Below are positions 25,219 through 37,000 of a stretch of 64,000 bases of DNA, in pieces (position 1 is the stretch's first letter; each line of letters opens with the position of its first letter). The stretch is from NCBI GenBank assembly GCA_038373865.1, contig JAXGGA010003921.1, positions 1 through 64,000 of the forward strand, read 5' to 3'. Source of the DNA: Uloborus plumipes. Its lineage: Eukaryota; Arthropoda; Arachnida; Araneae; Uloboridae. The notes under the pieces are model-generated. The model ran no database searches, was not told the origin of the DNA, and worked only from the letters and a program-made list of their open reading frames with translations. The position numbers and the translations under genes are program-made.

Positions 25219-25750
25219 TATATATTTTTGATTTATTTATTTATTATTATTAACTTGAATCTCTTCCGGTCCCAAAATTGTTCACAAATTTGTGCAAAAT
25301 TTAGAACACCCAATGCTAGTTTTCATTTTTATCAACACCAGGCAGGAATTTAATGACAATAAACATTTATACCAAGTATTAGCATTGAGCTTTTCACATA
25401 CTAATATTTTTTGAGATGAGAAAAGATAAAGGTAATACTACAGTTCTAGAAAATATTCAAAACAAGATAAAAATAGAGAGAGAGAGAAGAGCATAATAAC
25501 TCTAAAATCAACTTAAAGTTCCTTTTTTAAAAGTGAATTCAGTTATTCCGAATCCCTTTTTCAATGAAAAGGGTTTAACCCTTAAGCCCTCCCCTTGAGT
25601 AGACGCCAACAGGAAAATATTTGAAATTGAAGTTTCTAGGTTGTATTTAGTGAAGAGGAATGAAAATGAACTGCTCTTTTCCGGAAATCACCAATGCAAT
25701 CGCAAATTAACAAATTTGGATACGTTACAATCGCTACGAGATGCTATTCT

Positions 25751-25952
25751 AATGTAATTCGACTACCAGTAGCGATTGCAATTTGCGATCGCCTCGAAGC
25801 GATTGCAATGGTGTTACACTTGAATTCGACCCTTAAACGAGCAACTTTTTTTCTATATTTTTGCTTGTCATGTAGAGACTAAGGCAGGGATTCAAGTAAA
25901 ACAGCACTGCGATCGCTTCGAGTTGCAATCGCTACTGGAAGTGAATTACATT
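25751..25952. repeat. Near-palindrome rich in GCGATCGC-like words
   Basis: About 25751-25826 pairs with 25891-25952 (shared words AATGTAATTC, CAGTAGCGATTGCAA, TTCAAGTG). A further CAATCGC copy lies just upstream at 25,695-25,740. It looks like a small foldback MITE; no clear target duplication was found. Confidence 0.5.
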
Positions 25953-25970
25953 ATCATCAACTTAACTTGG

Positions 25971-27118
25971 CAATACTACACAACTATATTCTCCACACAT
26001 TTCTCACCCTCCCCACTCTAAACCACAACATACTCCCCTACTCATATACTATAAAAATCCAAAAAACCAACTTCCACCTACCCTAATACAAACACCCTCC
26101 CTAACACCATACAAACAAAACCATAATCTAATACCAATCTCATTTCATAAACCCAATCCACCATCCACACTTCCACACACAAACCTCTCTTCTCCACCCT
26201 CAACCTAAACACCACAAATTCACCTCTCTATAAATAATATAAATCTCTTAATACAAAAATTCCTACCACTCTAAAATTACCAAAAACCATATCTCCCAAC
26301 AACTCTTCCTATTCAAATTCCCCCTAACTCCCATATCCCCCCCCCCCCCCCCCCCCCCCCAAAAAACATTACCACCAACTCCCCCCCCATCCCCCACATC
26401 CCAATACCCCTAACCTACAAATGCACCCCCCTATTATAACCAACCACAATCATCTACTTCACAACACACACTCTTCACCACACACTCTACTCCCATCCTC
26501 CCCCCACATCACCCCACCACCCCCACAATACCCAACCAATCCACACAACCCCCCCAACTAATCCATACACCTTCCTCAACAATCCCCCACCCCCCTACCC
26601 AAAAAACCCACTACATTCAACACAAAACCACCCTCACCTCACACAACACAAACTCCCCCCCCCACCCCTACCTCACAAACTCCCAGTACCTACCATACCC
26701 CCACTTACTACACCCCCTCCCAAAACCTCAATTACCCCCCCCCACCTCACCATCCACATACACACCCCAACCCACCCCCCCACCTCCCCCACCCCCCAAT
26801 CCTTTTCCCCCTCACCACCCCCCCCCATTCCACCAACCCCCAAACACCACACAACTTTTCCCCTCACCTCCCTCTCCCTCAAAATCCACTCTACTATATC
26901 CACCCACCCCCCCCCCAATAATCCATCCTCACCTTCCAATTCCACTACTTCATTCCAACTACCAACCCACTCCTCCCCCATCCTCACACATTCCAAAACA
27001 TCACATCCAACACCAACCTACCAACCACCACCACCTCCACACTTACCTACCAACCTTAACAACCCCCCCAACCACCATACTCCTAAAAACCACCCAACCT
27101 TAACTATCTCAAACCTAC
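25971..27118. other. 1.15 kb block almost free of G on the + strand
   Basis: Only two G (26423 and 26686) in 1,148 bases; C is the commonest base and there are many C runs, including one of more than 20 at about 26,337. No period or paired repeat is visible. The right edge falls inside the LINE relic at 27122-27858, which continues normally beyond it. The minus-strand frame at 26,673-26,996 exists only because that strand has almost no C. This could be a sequencing/assembly fault or real strand-biased mutation. Confidence 0.9.
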
Positions 27119-27121
27119 GCT

Positions 27122-27858
27122 TAAAACAATGGACCCATTGTCCTGCTTTCCGAACAGAAATTTAACCCGTTAACATCATACATTTTAATAAATTAAAAAA
27201 ATTGGATCATGTCTCCTGTGCTCAATATTAAAGCATTCTAAGCCTGGAATCATAATCTAAATTCGAAAGCCCATTCACTAACGCTGTTTCCCTCCTTTGA
27301 ACCTTTTCCACTAAGTTAATTTCTTTTTAAGATATGAGACCAAAACTGAATTACATACTCCAAAAGTGGTTTTACTAATTTTCTATACAAGGGCAGAAGA
27401 CTCTTTTTAGATTTGTTTTGAAATAGATTTATTGAGAAACCCAAACATCCTATTGGCTTTGTTACTAGCTACTCTGCACTGAGTTGACTGAACTTGAAGT
27501 TCTGATTAATTAAGACACCCAGATCAGCAACACTTTCTGCCTGACTAATTTCTGATTCCTGTAAATGATAATTTGTAGTACCCTTTTTTTTTTAATTTTT
27601 TTTATTTATTGCCATCACATACTAGAGTTCGTGTACTTGGTCTCACAGGACCCGTTTATGAACTCACGTCCAATATGACAGATAGTATAATACAGATGGA
27701 CATAGAAGGACAGAATTTACATCACAGAAGGAAATTACACCCAGGGTCGGAGCAAACCTCGTTACCTTGGTAGTACCTTTATTTCCATATCCTAAATGTA
27801 GCACTTGACATTTCCCAACAGTTACTGCCATATCCCACTTATCTGCCCTCTTATTAAT
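27122..27858 (-). pseudogene. LINE reverse-transcriptase C-terminal relic
   Basis: Read on the minus strand, broken frames give RADKWDMAVTVGKCQVLHLG, then SVADLGVLINQNFKFS, PLYRKLVKPLLEYVIQFWS and finally GDMIQFF. This order (ADKW / K-hydrophobic-HLG / DLGV / PL-EY--Q-WSP / RGDMI) is the region after the catalytic core in LINE-type reverse transcriptases. Stops and shifts show that it is dead. It is split by a retroposon at 27583-27771; its 5' side ends where the big inverted-repeat element starts and its 3' side runs into the G-poor block. Confidence 0.75.
27583..27771 (-). mobile_element. Short retroposon with A-rich tail inside the LINE relic
   Basis: Flanked by TAGTACC at 27576-27582 and 27772-27778. 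On the minus strand it ends in AATAAATAAAAAAAATT and an A run, the form of a SINE or truncated LINE copied from RNA. It interrupts the reverse-transcriptase relic between the QESEIS and HLG parts, so it is younger than the LINE. Confidence 0.75.
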
Positions 27859-28689
27859 GTGGTAATAAAATAATTTAAATGTAATTAAGATTAAATGTAT
27901 ATGCCACGTGTAATGTTTTGAGTAAACAAGTGCGAATCATTCACTTTAAAATCAATAATTGATTTTCTTTAATTTGGTGCTTAATTCTGTTTCAGAATTT
28001 TAATTTCTGTTTATGTAACTCATTTTCGATTGTTTTTTTTTTTTTTTACTGGGACAATTTTCTCTGTGGAATGAAGAAGTCAAATTTTAATTTATTTAAA
28101 AAAAATAATTTACAATTCATCAGCACCACCAGAATAAAAAAAATAATAATTTAAGAAAAATAAAGTTGAATTGCATTCAAAATCAAAAATTATATTAGAA
28201 AAAGAAAGAACAAGCTATTCTTGACATGTGTATTTTTTTGTTATTGAATACATTATGAAATTATAATTTGGTTTTATTTCTTGATTTATTTACATGTAAG
28301 GATTAAAAAGTAAACATAACATTGGAACTTTTGAATCTTTAGCAACAAATAATTATTTCAATACATGCTCTGAAAAATTACACATATATTTTTTTTAAAA
28401 CTTGAAATCACTAAAGCAATCTAAATTTATCAGTCATTAAATTACAGCACCCAATAATTAATATTTAATTTTTCATGGTTGAGCGCCAAGGGATCTGCTC
28501 TCATTGGTCCTGCCCCCTTGCCCTCTTTTCGTCCCATAAGACTAGGCAAGCATTAGGAACTAACTCCACATCAGAATAATATAAAGAATAAAATAAATCT
28601 AATGAATAAAAAATCAGCAATTTTTAAGAATTTAATCTGCATCTTTTTAAGCAAATGAGGCACAAGTGTTACATATGTAGTGATATGTT

Positions 28690-29290
28690 TTGTTTGAATG
28701 CAGCCTCTGGTATTTTAGCACAATGTTTGCATCCACTCTTTGCAATGTTCACACTGTGCCATTCAAAGTTTTCGCGAATTCATATCATCAGAAAACGATG
28801 GCATTCTGCATGTACAATATATTGGGCAAAAAAATACCTTTTGTTTTACATGGAGCATTCGTTTTGTAGTTTCTGGAAAGCTAGTAAAAAATCCTATTTT
28901 TAAACACACTTTTAAATGCTCTCTGATAGTGACTGGATCATAATTTATGTTGGAGGGATCTCTCCCCATTAAAAGTGACACTGCAAATGCAATTGCAAAA
29001 ATCTCACAATCATTTGAAAATGCTTGTTGTTTCTGTACTGGTTTTACAGTGTAATCAAAATGGATTTTGAAGTGCTAAAAACAAGACTAGCAATTTGCCG
29101 CTCTAAATCAGCGCCTGGTTTAAGTCCAATTGAGTCATATACATTTACATGTGAATTTAAGATCACTTCTATTGTTACCCAGTGATTACTGTTTGTATGT
29201 AAAATCTGTACACCACATGATTTTACTCTAAATGACAAGTTCTGTCCAATCAGTGTATCTTGCAATCCGGGATCGTTCCACTGAGATTTT
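28690..29290 (-). pseudogene. Transposon-type Ulp1-like cysteine protease relic
   Basis: Minus strand, in pieces: WNDPGLQDTLIGQN, then VQILHTNSNHWVTIEV and VNVYDSIGLKPG, a frameshift, NDCEIFAIAFAVSLL with RDPSNINYDPVTIREHL, then a Cys-rich end FCPIYCTCRMP and QCEHCKEW. The His of NHWV, the Asp of VYDS and the Cys of NDCEIFAIAFA fit the His-Asp-Cys triad of Ulp1 (C48)-like peptidases. The Cys/His tail resembles a PHD-type knuckle often fused to such proteases in animal transposons. At least one frameshift and one stop (after MNSRKL) make it inactive. It lies in the centre of the inverted-repeat element. Confidence 0.6.
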
Positions 29291-30097
29291 AATTTCTTTT
29301 GGGAATTTTTTTTTACATTTTTTTAATATGGATGGTAGTTTGAGATAATATATTTAGATCTTTTAATTGGGTTAAATTACTGTTGTCAAGCGCAAAAGCT
29401 TCATGCGGGTCAGCTAGTTTTATATAGTATATAGTGTGGATTAGCATGTACAAGATTTTCTATATCATTATTTCTGCATAGTAATATTTTCTAACAACTT
29501 ATCCACTAAAGGCTGTTCTGAAATAGCTACTAAGTGAATTTAAACTTTTAAATGTTAAATAAAAAATTATTGTTATAAGTAATTGTAAAAAATGTTTTAA
29601 AACTTAGTTAATATTCAGTTAACCAGACATTGGTAGTATTTGACCGAATAGTTAGTTTTTAGTATTCATATAAAACTGCTATTTGGTACATCCTTAATGC
29701 TTATTCAAATACTTCATTCATGATTAGTAGTATTTCTTACATTCTTTTTAATTTTTTGAATCATAACGGTAAGTTCTTCTAGTAGTATTAGTTATTATAG
29801 TTAAAATCAAGATACATTCATGTCACATTTAATGCATTGGACATGGGCCCCACCCAATATAGGGAGGCCCCCATAGAAATGAGTACTTTCTTAATTTTAG
29901 TACAATATTTTCCGAAAAAATATAAATATATTTCTTTTTCAGCCATTAGTGAGTAAGTTATTAAAAATGCCAATTTCAATGACTTTCATTATTTCACTAA
30001 AATTACTTTTTATGGGAAAAATATGTCGCCAAACCTTGGGGAAAATATGTAATTCCCCCCCTCAAAATTTCGCATAGTGGCACCGGAGGTACATTGT

Positions 30098-30400
30098 AGG
30101 AGAGTCAGAGGAGACATGATCCAATTGTTTAATTTTATCAAAAAGAATGAAGTTTATGGATTGAATTTTTGTTTAGAAAGCAGAACAAAGGGACATTGTT
30201 TTAAGCTATTTAAATCTCAGGCTAACCTAGAGGTGAGGAAAAATTACTAATTTAGTAGGGTTGTGAGCACCTGGTACAGCTTACCAGAGGAGATTTTTAC
30301 GAGTAAGGGAGTTGATAGTTTTTAAAAGACCATAGATCTTCATACAGCTATAAATTTACTAAAACCAGCCTAGCTGGGGATAGAGCCTGTAGCTGTTCGT
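30098..30400 (+). pseudogene. LINE reverse-transcriptase C-terminal tail
   Basis: The frame reads RRVRGDMIQLFNFIKKNEVY, SRTKGHCFKLFKSQ, NLEVRKNY, stop, FSRVVSTWYSLPEEIF and KGVDSF, the usual end of CR1/L2-style LINE ORF2. It overlaps in content the end of the minus-strand relic at 27122-27858 (both have GDMIQ) but lies in the opposite direction, inside the inverted-repeat element. Several stops; inactive. Confidence 0.75.
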
Positions 30401-30813
30401 CTTCTTTTGTGTTTGTATATAATAATTTAAGAATTTATTATTTACTATTACTATTTTAAAACCTTTCGTACAAATTTGGCTTTTATAATTGTTATTAATT
30501 TATTATTCTAATAATCATTAAGAACTTTCTCCTCGCCTAGTCTTATGGGACGAAAAGAGGGCATGGGGCAGGGCCAATGGGGGCAGATTCCTTGGCTCTT
30601 AACCATAAAAAATTAAATAGCAATTTTTGTGTGCTGTAATTTAATGACTGCTAAATTTAGATTACTTAAGTGATTTCAAGTCACAAAAAAAAAAAAGAAA
30701 AGAAAAGAAAAAGGATGCGTAATTTATCAGAGCATTAAAATCATTATTTGTTTCTAAAGATTCAAAAGTTCCACTGCTTATGTTTAGTACTTATTAATCC
30801 TTACATCCTAAAT

Positions 30814-31391
30814 CAGGGTGTGAAAAAATCAATGATTTTTTTGAAAAAATCAAAATAATCAGATTTTTTTTTGTTTAAGTCTGTTTTTTTTTAATTTAAA
30901 TCGATTTTTTATAAAAAAAAAAAAAAAAAATCAGAAACTTTCGAAACTGATTAGTTATACTTATGAATATTAGTAAGCATAAAATTGATATTGTTAAAAG
31001 TTTCAAAACAAAATTTCATTTATTATATCACCAAAAAAATTTCATAACATTCAATGCAAACGATTTTAATACAAATGCATATGATTTAAATCATAAGTAT
31101 AATACAAATGACTTAGTAACACACTGAAAAACATAAAAACAGAAGGAAATAAATAAATTGGACATTGCTACAGGTCTTTTAATTGATATGGTCTTTTATT
31201 TATTTATTTTTACATTGAAAATATGATTTCTCGTAACTTTGAAAAACGTGTTAGCAGTTTCCTGCAAATTTCTCTTTTTCAACATTGCTTAACTATCCTT
31301 TAAATTGAAAAGTGTTCTATGAGATAAAAATGAAAAGATACACAACCATCTTTTAGTGTAGTGCCTTTTAACTTCCTTATTAATTTCAAAA

Positions 31392-31424
<33 letters not shown>

Positions 31425-31717
31425 CATCCCGAATATAATTAAAAAGTCTCCATTGAACTAAAAATGTGAAAAATTAGATTGAGTTCGGAGAGACAAAATG
31501 AATAGATAGAAGTATTAAAGTGAGAGAAAACCATAAGGACAAAAATCAATTTTAGGAAGAAAAGTTATGCTGACTAAGCAAAAAGCAGAATTTATGAAAA
31601 TCAAGAAGATTTCTAGACTTAAGTTGAAAAATGATATAAATCAATGTTTTTTTTTTTTTAAATCATTTGATTTAAATCACTGGTTTAAATCAATTGATTT
31701 AAATCATTGACATCCTG
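30814..31717. mobile_element. hAT-type MITE inside the right arm (904 bp)
   Basis: Starts CAGGGTGTGAAAAAATCAAT and ends AAATCATTGACATCCTG, flanked by a 7-bp repeat CCTAAAT at 30807-30813 and 31718-31724. The subterminal regions are full of AATCAnnTGATTT words. It interrupts the homology between the two arms, so it came later. It contains an (AAT)n array at 31392-31424. Confidence 0.8.
31392..31424. repeat. (AAT)n microsatellite
   Basis: Eleven uninterrupted trinucleotide units within the hAT-type MITE. Confidence 0.95.
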
Positions 31718-32184
31718 CCTAAATGAATCAAGAAATGTAAAACCAAATTGTTATTCCATAATGTATTCGATAAAAAAAAATACATAAGTCGAGAAAAGCT
31801 TGCCTTTTTTTCTTTTCTTTTTTTAATATAATTTTTGATATTCAATGCAGTTCAACTTTATTTTCCTTTATTTATTTATTGTTTGAAATCCTGGTATGGT
31901 TATGAATTTTATTTATTAATTTTTTTAAGTAAATTAAAATTTAACTTTTCTATTACACAGAACAATTTTTTCGAGTTAAAAAAAACGATTGAAAATGAGC
32001 AAAATAAACCGGAATTAAAATTCTGAAACAAAATTAAGTTACGAAAAAGAACAGAAAAATCAATTTTGGATTTTCATGTGAAAGACTACTCGTTTTCGAA
32101 AAACATTGCATCTGGCATTCTTAATTATGCTTAATTTCGTCTTTATTATATTTAAATTATTTTGTAGCAGACATATTCAAATCC

Positions 32185-32330
32185 ACATTACGCGGGTGCA
32201 CCACTACGCGATTCAAAAGCTGTCTGCTATTATTTCCTTTAAGCCACGCCCACACTGAAATCGCTTTCCGGTTGCGTTGTAGTCACGTGATATACTCTGC
32301 CCTGCTAGATCCGATATTCCCGCCACCTTT
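32185..32330 (+). promoter_or_regulatory. Candidate Nup54 promoter (CpG-rich patch)
   Basis: A short stretch unusually rich in CpG for this AT-rich window. It carries a GC/KLF-type box CCACGCCCAC (32244), an ETS-type TTTCCGG (32265), a palindromic E-box TCACGTGA (32283) and an E2F-like TTCCCGCC (32317). It lies 1.7 kb before the Nup54 start codon, which sits in an exon with its own upstream acceptor, so a promoter with a non-coding first exon is expected about here. I could not choose the first-exon donor. Inference only. Confidence 0.45.
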
Positions 32331-33132
32331 TAAGAAAATGAAGTGAAAACCACTGAATTACTTTTCTGTGATATTTATTCTTCAAAATTGTTGAATGTAA
32401 TTTTATCCTATCACAAAATTCTGAAGATATATTTTGAAACTTGGTTGGTATTCCTTTCATCCTGCAATTGTCTCTTCCTGCAATTGTCAGACAATTTCTG
32501 AATGCACATAAATTCTGTATTTGTGTTTGTGAAAAATAATATTTGTGTAGTAAGAAACAGCGTTGTGATGTACAGAAAAAAAAGTATTTGCACGTGTGTC
32601 GGTGTTGCAAGGAACTCTATTGTAAAAAGTTTTGTGGTCAAAAAAAAAAAAAAACCTTAAATAATCGTGGTTTAGTACTATAATTGCAATGTTTAAACTA
32701 TAAACTTACTGTGTATTTATTATTAAACTATATATATTATTTATTATACATTAAACTATATTTTGCAATGTATTTTATTTTGTACCATCAAAATCCCAGT
32801 TATTCTACAGTTCCAAAACCTATTTGGTTGCACCATTAATGTTAATTTTATGAAAAATAGCATTTGAATATATTCAAATGCTATACATATATCTGATCTG
32901 CAACTAAGAATAAAAAGTTGAACTTGTTAATTCTGAATGAATGCCGATAATGTAACGTTAAACGCACAAATTTTCAGAAAACTATAGGCACTGAGTCACA
33001 ACTTACAAGGAACTTCAATGAAAAAGAAATGAGCTTTGTATGAGAACATTGTTTCATGTCTTTTCGAATGGACAATAAGGCAATCATGGAAAATAGCCAT
33101 AAAAATTGAAGCGTTTGTAATTTATATGAATA

Positions 33133-33260
33133 CAGTCGAGGCTCGTTATAACAACCGCACGTTATAAGGACCATCCTAATATAACGACCGGTGAGAAAAC
33201 CCCCAACTGTATCCCAATATACTCTATGTTCTAACTCTTATAGCGACCACTCGTTACCAT
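33133..33260 (+). mobile_element. Truncated pogo/mariner-like MITE
   Basis: TA followed by CAGTCGAGGCTCGTTATAAC, then degenerate repeats of the word ATAACGACC. The left end matches the style of the elements at 7738 and 47154; a right end is not found. It lies between the putative Nup54 promoter and the start-codon exon. Confidence 0.5.
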
Positions 33261-34058
33261 TTGGCAGAAATAAAAATAAATTGTTCAAGCATTTAAACCC
33301 TGAAAATCACAGGGATTCAAGATAAATTATTTATCCTTACTCACTTTTGTTGTTGAGAATCTCAATATGGATCTCATTCTATATTTCTTGAGCTGAATTT
33401 CATTTTGTCATCTATAACAAATAGTCCCCAATGCTTTCCTTGAGACATAACCATACAAACAATGTTACTGCATGACTGAAGTTTGCTCCAAGATTTTCAT
33501 TTTGGGAAAAAACATATCTTTGGGAGAACTTACACATTAAAAAAAGTCGCAAGATCAATCCACAAAAGTAGTTGTTTCCTTCAGATGATGAATCTGCTGA
33601 AATGCATGCTCTTTTTTGCATATTCACCAGAAATATTAATTGCAAAAATGTAAGTTGTTATGCAACTTGGGGAGGGGGAGGGGATGCAGAATTTTTATAG
33701 CAAGTTTCTTGAGTTGTATGGACAGTTCAACTCTCTCATCACTTTTGAAAATGTTCTTTAAAATTTTAATAATAGCTGTCAATAAAAAAATCGAATCTAT
33801 ATTTCTAGAGGAGTTGTGAAAGATGTTTTGCTTAAAGGGAACTTGGATGAGCAAAAAATGAAGTAATGGGAAGTCAATATTTTTTTAGAACTCTGTTGTA
33901 TTTTAATTCTGTATTCTAAGAATAATGTGTTTCAACTTCTAAAAGAAACCTTTTTAAGCAGCTTTTTGAGTTACATTGTTATCATCAATGCAAATAAAAT
34001 TTGTAATTTAAATGTTTTTCTATTTTTTATATTTATAGGCCTTTGAATAGTAAGTAAT

Positions 34059-37000
34059 ATGGCATTTGGAATGGGTTTTGGCAATCCAACTACTACTGCT
34101 TCCACGTTTGGCACACCAGGTACAAATATCTTTCATTATTTCCTTACTATAAAACCTTTTATTATTAACTTTTATCGTGTTTTGTTATTAAAATTTAAAT
34201 TGCACGTTAATAACAATTCTAGTATTTTTTGATGTGCTTTTATAACTCAACTATAAAATTTTTTCTTTGCTCCAAATTTTCAGCAGTTATGTTGACAAAT
34301 ATTCAATGTACACACAAATGCAATTCTAAAATTCTTTAATGTTGTTAATTTAGTTTAGTTGCCTAAAAAAATAAAAAAAACATTGCATGCACTGCACCCC
34401 TTATTTCCGCCATGTGCTTGCACTGGAAAAACAGTAAGTAACATTTGTAGAAGATTCTATGAAATTTTCATTACTTTGTATGAAAAAAATCTGGTATGGA
34501 CCCCACACTACTTCCTTTTACGTGTAAATTTCTTAGTAGTTGCCTTAAGTGTTAAAAAAAGTGCTTGGAGTGAGCAAGGTAACAATTCAAATATTTACAC
34601 CCCTAATCTGCCACGAAACAGTGCAGAAAAATGTTTTACAATGGTTAATTTTCTAAATATTGCCGATTTTAACATCATTCAGTGAATTTTTCGCAAAATA
34701 TCGCCAATAGCTCCAAGTTGAACCCAAATTCAAAAAATATTTTTTTTCGCCAACTTGGCGATATGTCACCAAGTTGGCGTCAAACACTTGGCGACCAAAA
34801 GCTTGGCGACATATCGCCAAGTGGTCACGCCAATTCATATCTCTTGAGTCTGCATTGAAACTAACACTGATTTACCCCAAAAAGGGGTAAAACACCCCCT
34901 TGGGAACATTCGAATACTACCACAAGGGGAGGTTCACAACTAGACCATTCTCAGAGCCTACATACCAAACTAGAAACTTCTATGGCATACAGTTTTTGAG
35001 TTATGCGATATACATACGCACATACATACGTATATACAGACGTCACAAGAAAACTCGTCGTAATTAACTCGGGGGTGGTTGAAAAGGATTTTTTGGCTGT
35101 TTATATGTTGGTAGGTACATATGCACATGCTGACAAGTCGAAAAAACTACTGAACATTCATTCGAGGGTGAGCAAAATCAAAATTTAGACCCAAATTTGA
35201 GTGAATTTTTTTTCGCAATCACAATACTTCCTTTACTACGTAAAAGGAAGTAAAAATGAGCCAATAACTCAGGGTCTCTTTATAACTTCTTACTGGATCT
35301 GAAATCAAAAAACCGAAATAATTTTTACTGGTTCAGAAGTTTGTGCAGGTAACAACATAGAGTTTGATTTCTTTAGTTGATTTTTCGATTTTTTGCTGTA
35401 CTTGGATCAAAATACAACTGTTTCATAAATAATAATAATAATAAAAAAACTTTTTTACCTGCAAAACTCATCTCTACTAATAATAAAGCTGAAGGTGGAT
35501 CTGTCTGTCACGCGCGTAGCGCCAAAACCGTTCGGTCGATTTGCATGCCACTTGGCACAAAATTAGTTCGTAGCATGTAGTTTTGCACCTCGAAGCGATT
35601 TTTCGAAAATTCCATTTCGTTCTTTTACTATTCGAATTCTTAGCGGAAATTCGATAAAATAGGGAAGAAATATTTCATACACATTTTCAAGTCTTATGTC
35701 ATTCGAAAGCTTGAAATTTTCTGCACAAAATGACATTTTTTCGAAGTTTCTACGATCATCAGGAGAGCTGTAACAATTGTTTTAAGAATCCCGGAATTCA
35801 AGGCTTACCTTCAGTAAAGCAAGCCAAACGATTCTAAATGTAATTGCTCGCAGGGTTGCAAAAAAGCCGGCTTTTTTTAAAAAAGGCCAGACCGGCCGGC
35901 TTTTATTAAAAAAGCCGGTCTTTTTTGGCCTTTTTTTAAAAAAAAGCCGGTCTTTTTTGGCCTTTTTTAAAATATTATACTTTACACTTATACTTTTGAC
36001 TTCTATGCATTTTAATCAGGTAACCCATATCAATTTAAGTAATAAAACAATACTTTTGTGAAATGATAAAAGAAATATTTACACAAAAACTGCAAAGCAT
36101 TATAAAACATCAAATAATAATGTCATAGCATATCACTGCTGGATTAGTTGGTTTGAATTTGAATAAAATGCAAAGAGCGAACTTCCCTTTATTTAAACTC
36201 TGCTGAAAAGAAAAATATTAGAATTGTCTGAAGACACATGTCAATTGGACAAAAAAGCCCATCCTGCACTATTTGTAAAATGATATGAAGGTATCATGAC
36301 CAGCACTCTTTAGTGAAAGCAAGGCATTATCTCCATTCCTAGAAACTATGGCCCCTTAATAAAAGGGAAGGCAAACCCTGTGTCCTTAAGCAATACAGGA
36401 GTCTCAGAATTCAGTAGAGGCTTGTGCGTATACTTAATGATATTGTTCATATAAGCGCAATTTTTATTCCAATATGTTTATTAAAATATGCTTTGAACAA
36501 AAAAAAAAAAAAAAAGACAGATTTACAAAAAATTGATCTTTTTAAAGTGTTTTAAATCAAAAAACCAGTCAGGCTTTTTTTTTTTTTTTTAGCCTCTTTA
36601 TAATCAGATATCTCTGATTCAAGTACTTCCCTCTTCCCTTAAACAAGTGCTTTCAAAACTCTTGAGTTACTAGAAACTAGCATTTCCCGCTGCCATGTTG
36701 CCTAAAGTAAAAATTTTAAAAAGACTGTTGCATCAACCAGTTTGCTCTTTTTTTTTGCACCAATTTTTATGTATACAATAATAAAAACATTACTTCTGAA
36801 ATCTGTATCATTCCAGTAGAATTTAAATTCATTCACTAATATAGACTTGTTGGTTTCTATGTATACATAAAAAACTTTTTATTTTTTAAACAATTGTTTT
36901 TCAATTAAGAAGCAGATAAAAGTTTTTGTGACTTAAAAAAAAGCAGAAAAAAATATAAGAGTTCATTTTTATTTCAAGACTAAACCAGATAACTGCTAAC

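Larger units (their letters stand above)
27857..32167. mobile_element. 4.3 kb inverted-repeat element with Ulp1-like relic
   Basis: The left arm 27857-28562 pairs with the right arm 30525-32167 (the right arm is lengthened by a later hAT at 30814-31717). Shared words include GACGAAAAGAGGGCA, TTCATAATGTATTC/TTCCATAATGTATTC, AATTAAAATTCTGAAAC and ATTTAAATTATTTT. Divergence is moderate, so this is not a recent duplication. The 2 kb interior holds a minus-strand Ulp1-like protease relic, a Helitron-type end (CAGCTAG at 29411-29417) and a LINE tail. No clear target duplication was found. Confidence 0.7.

Noticed and set aside
26673..26996. A 107-residue minus-strand frame rich in Gly, Val, Trp and Glu
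   Set aside because: It lies wholly in the block whose minus strand has almost no C. The odd residue mix is forced by composition.
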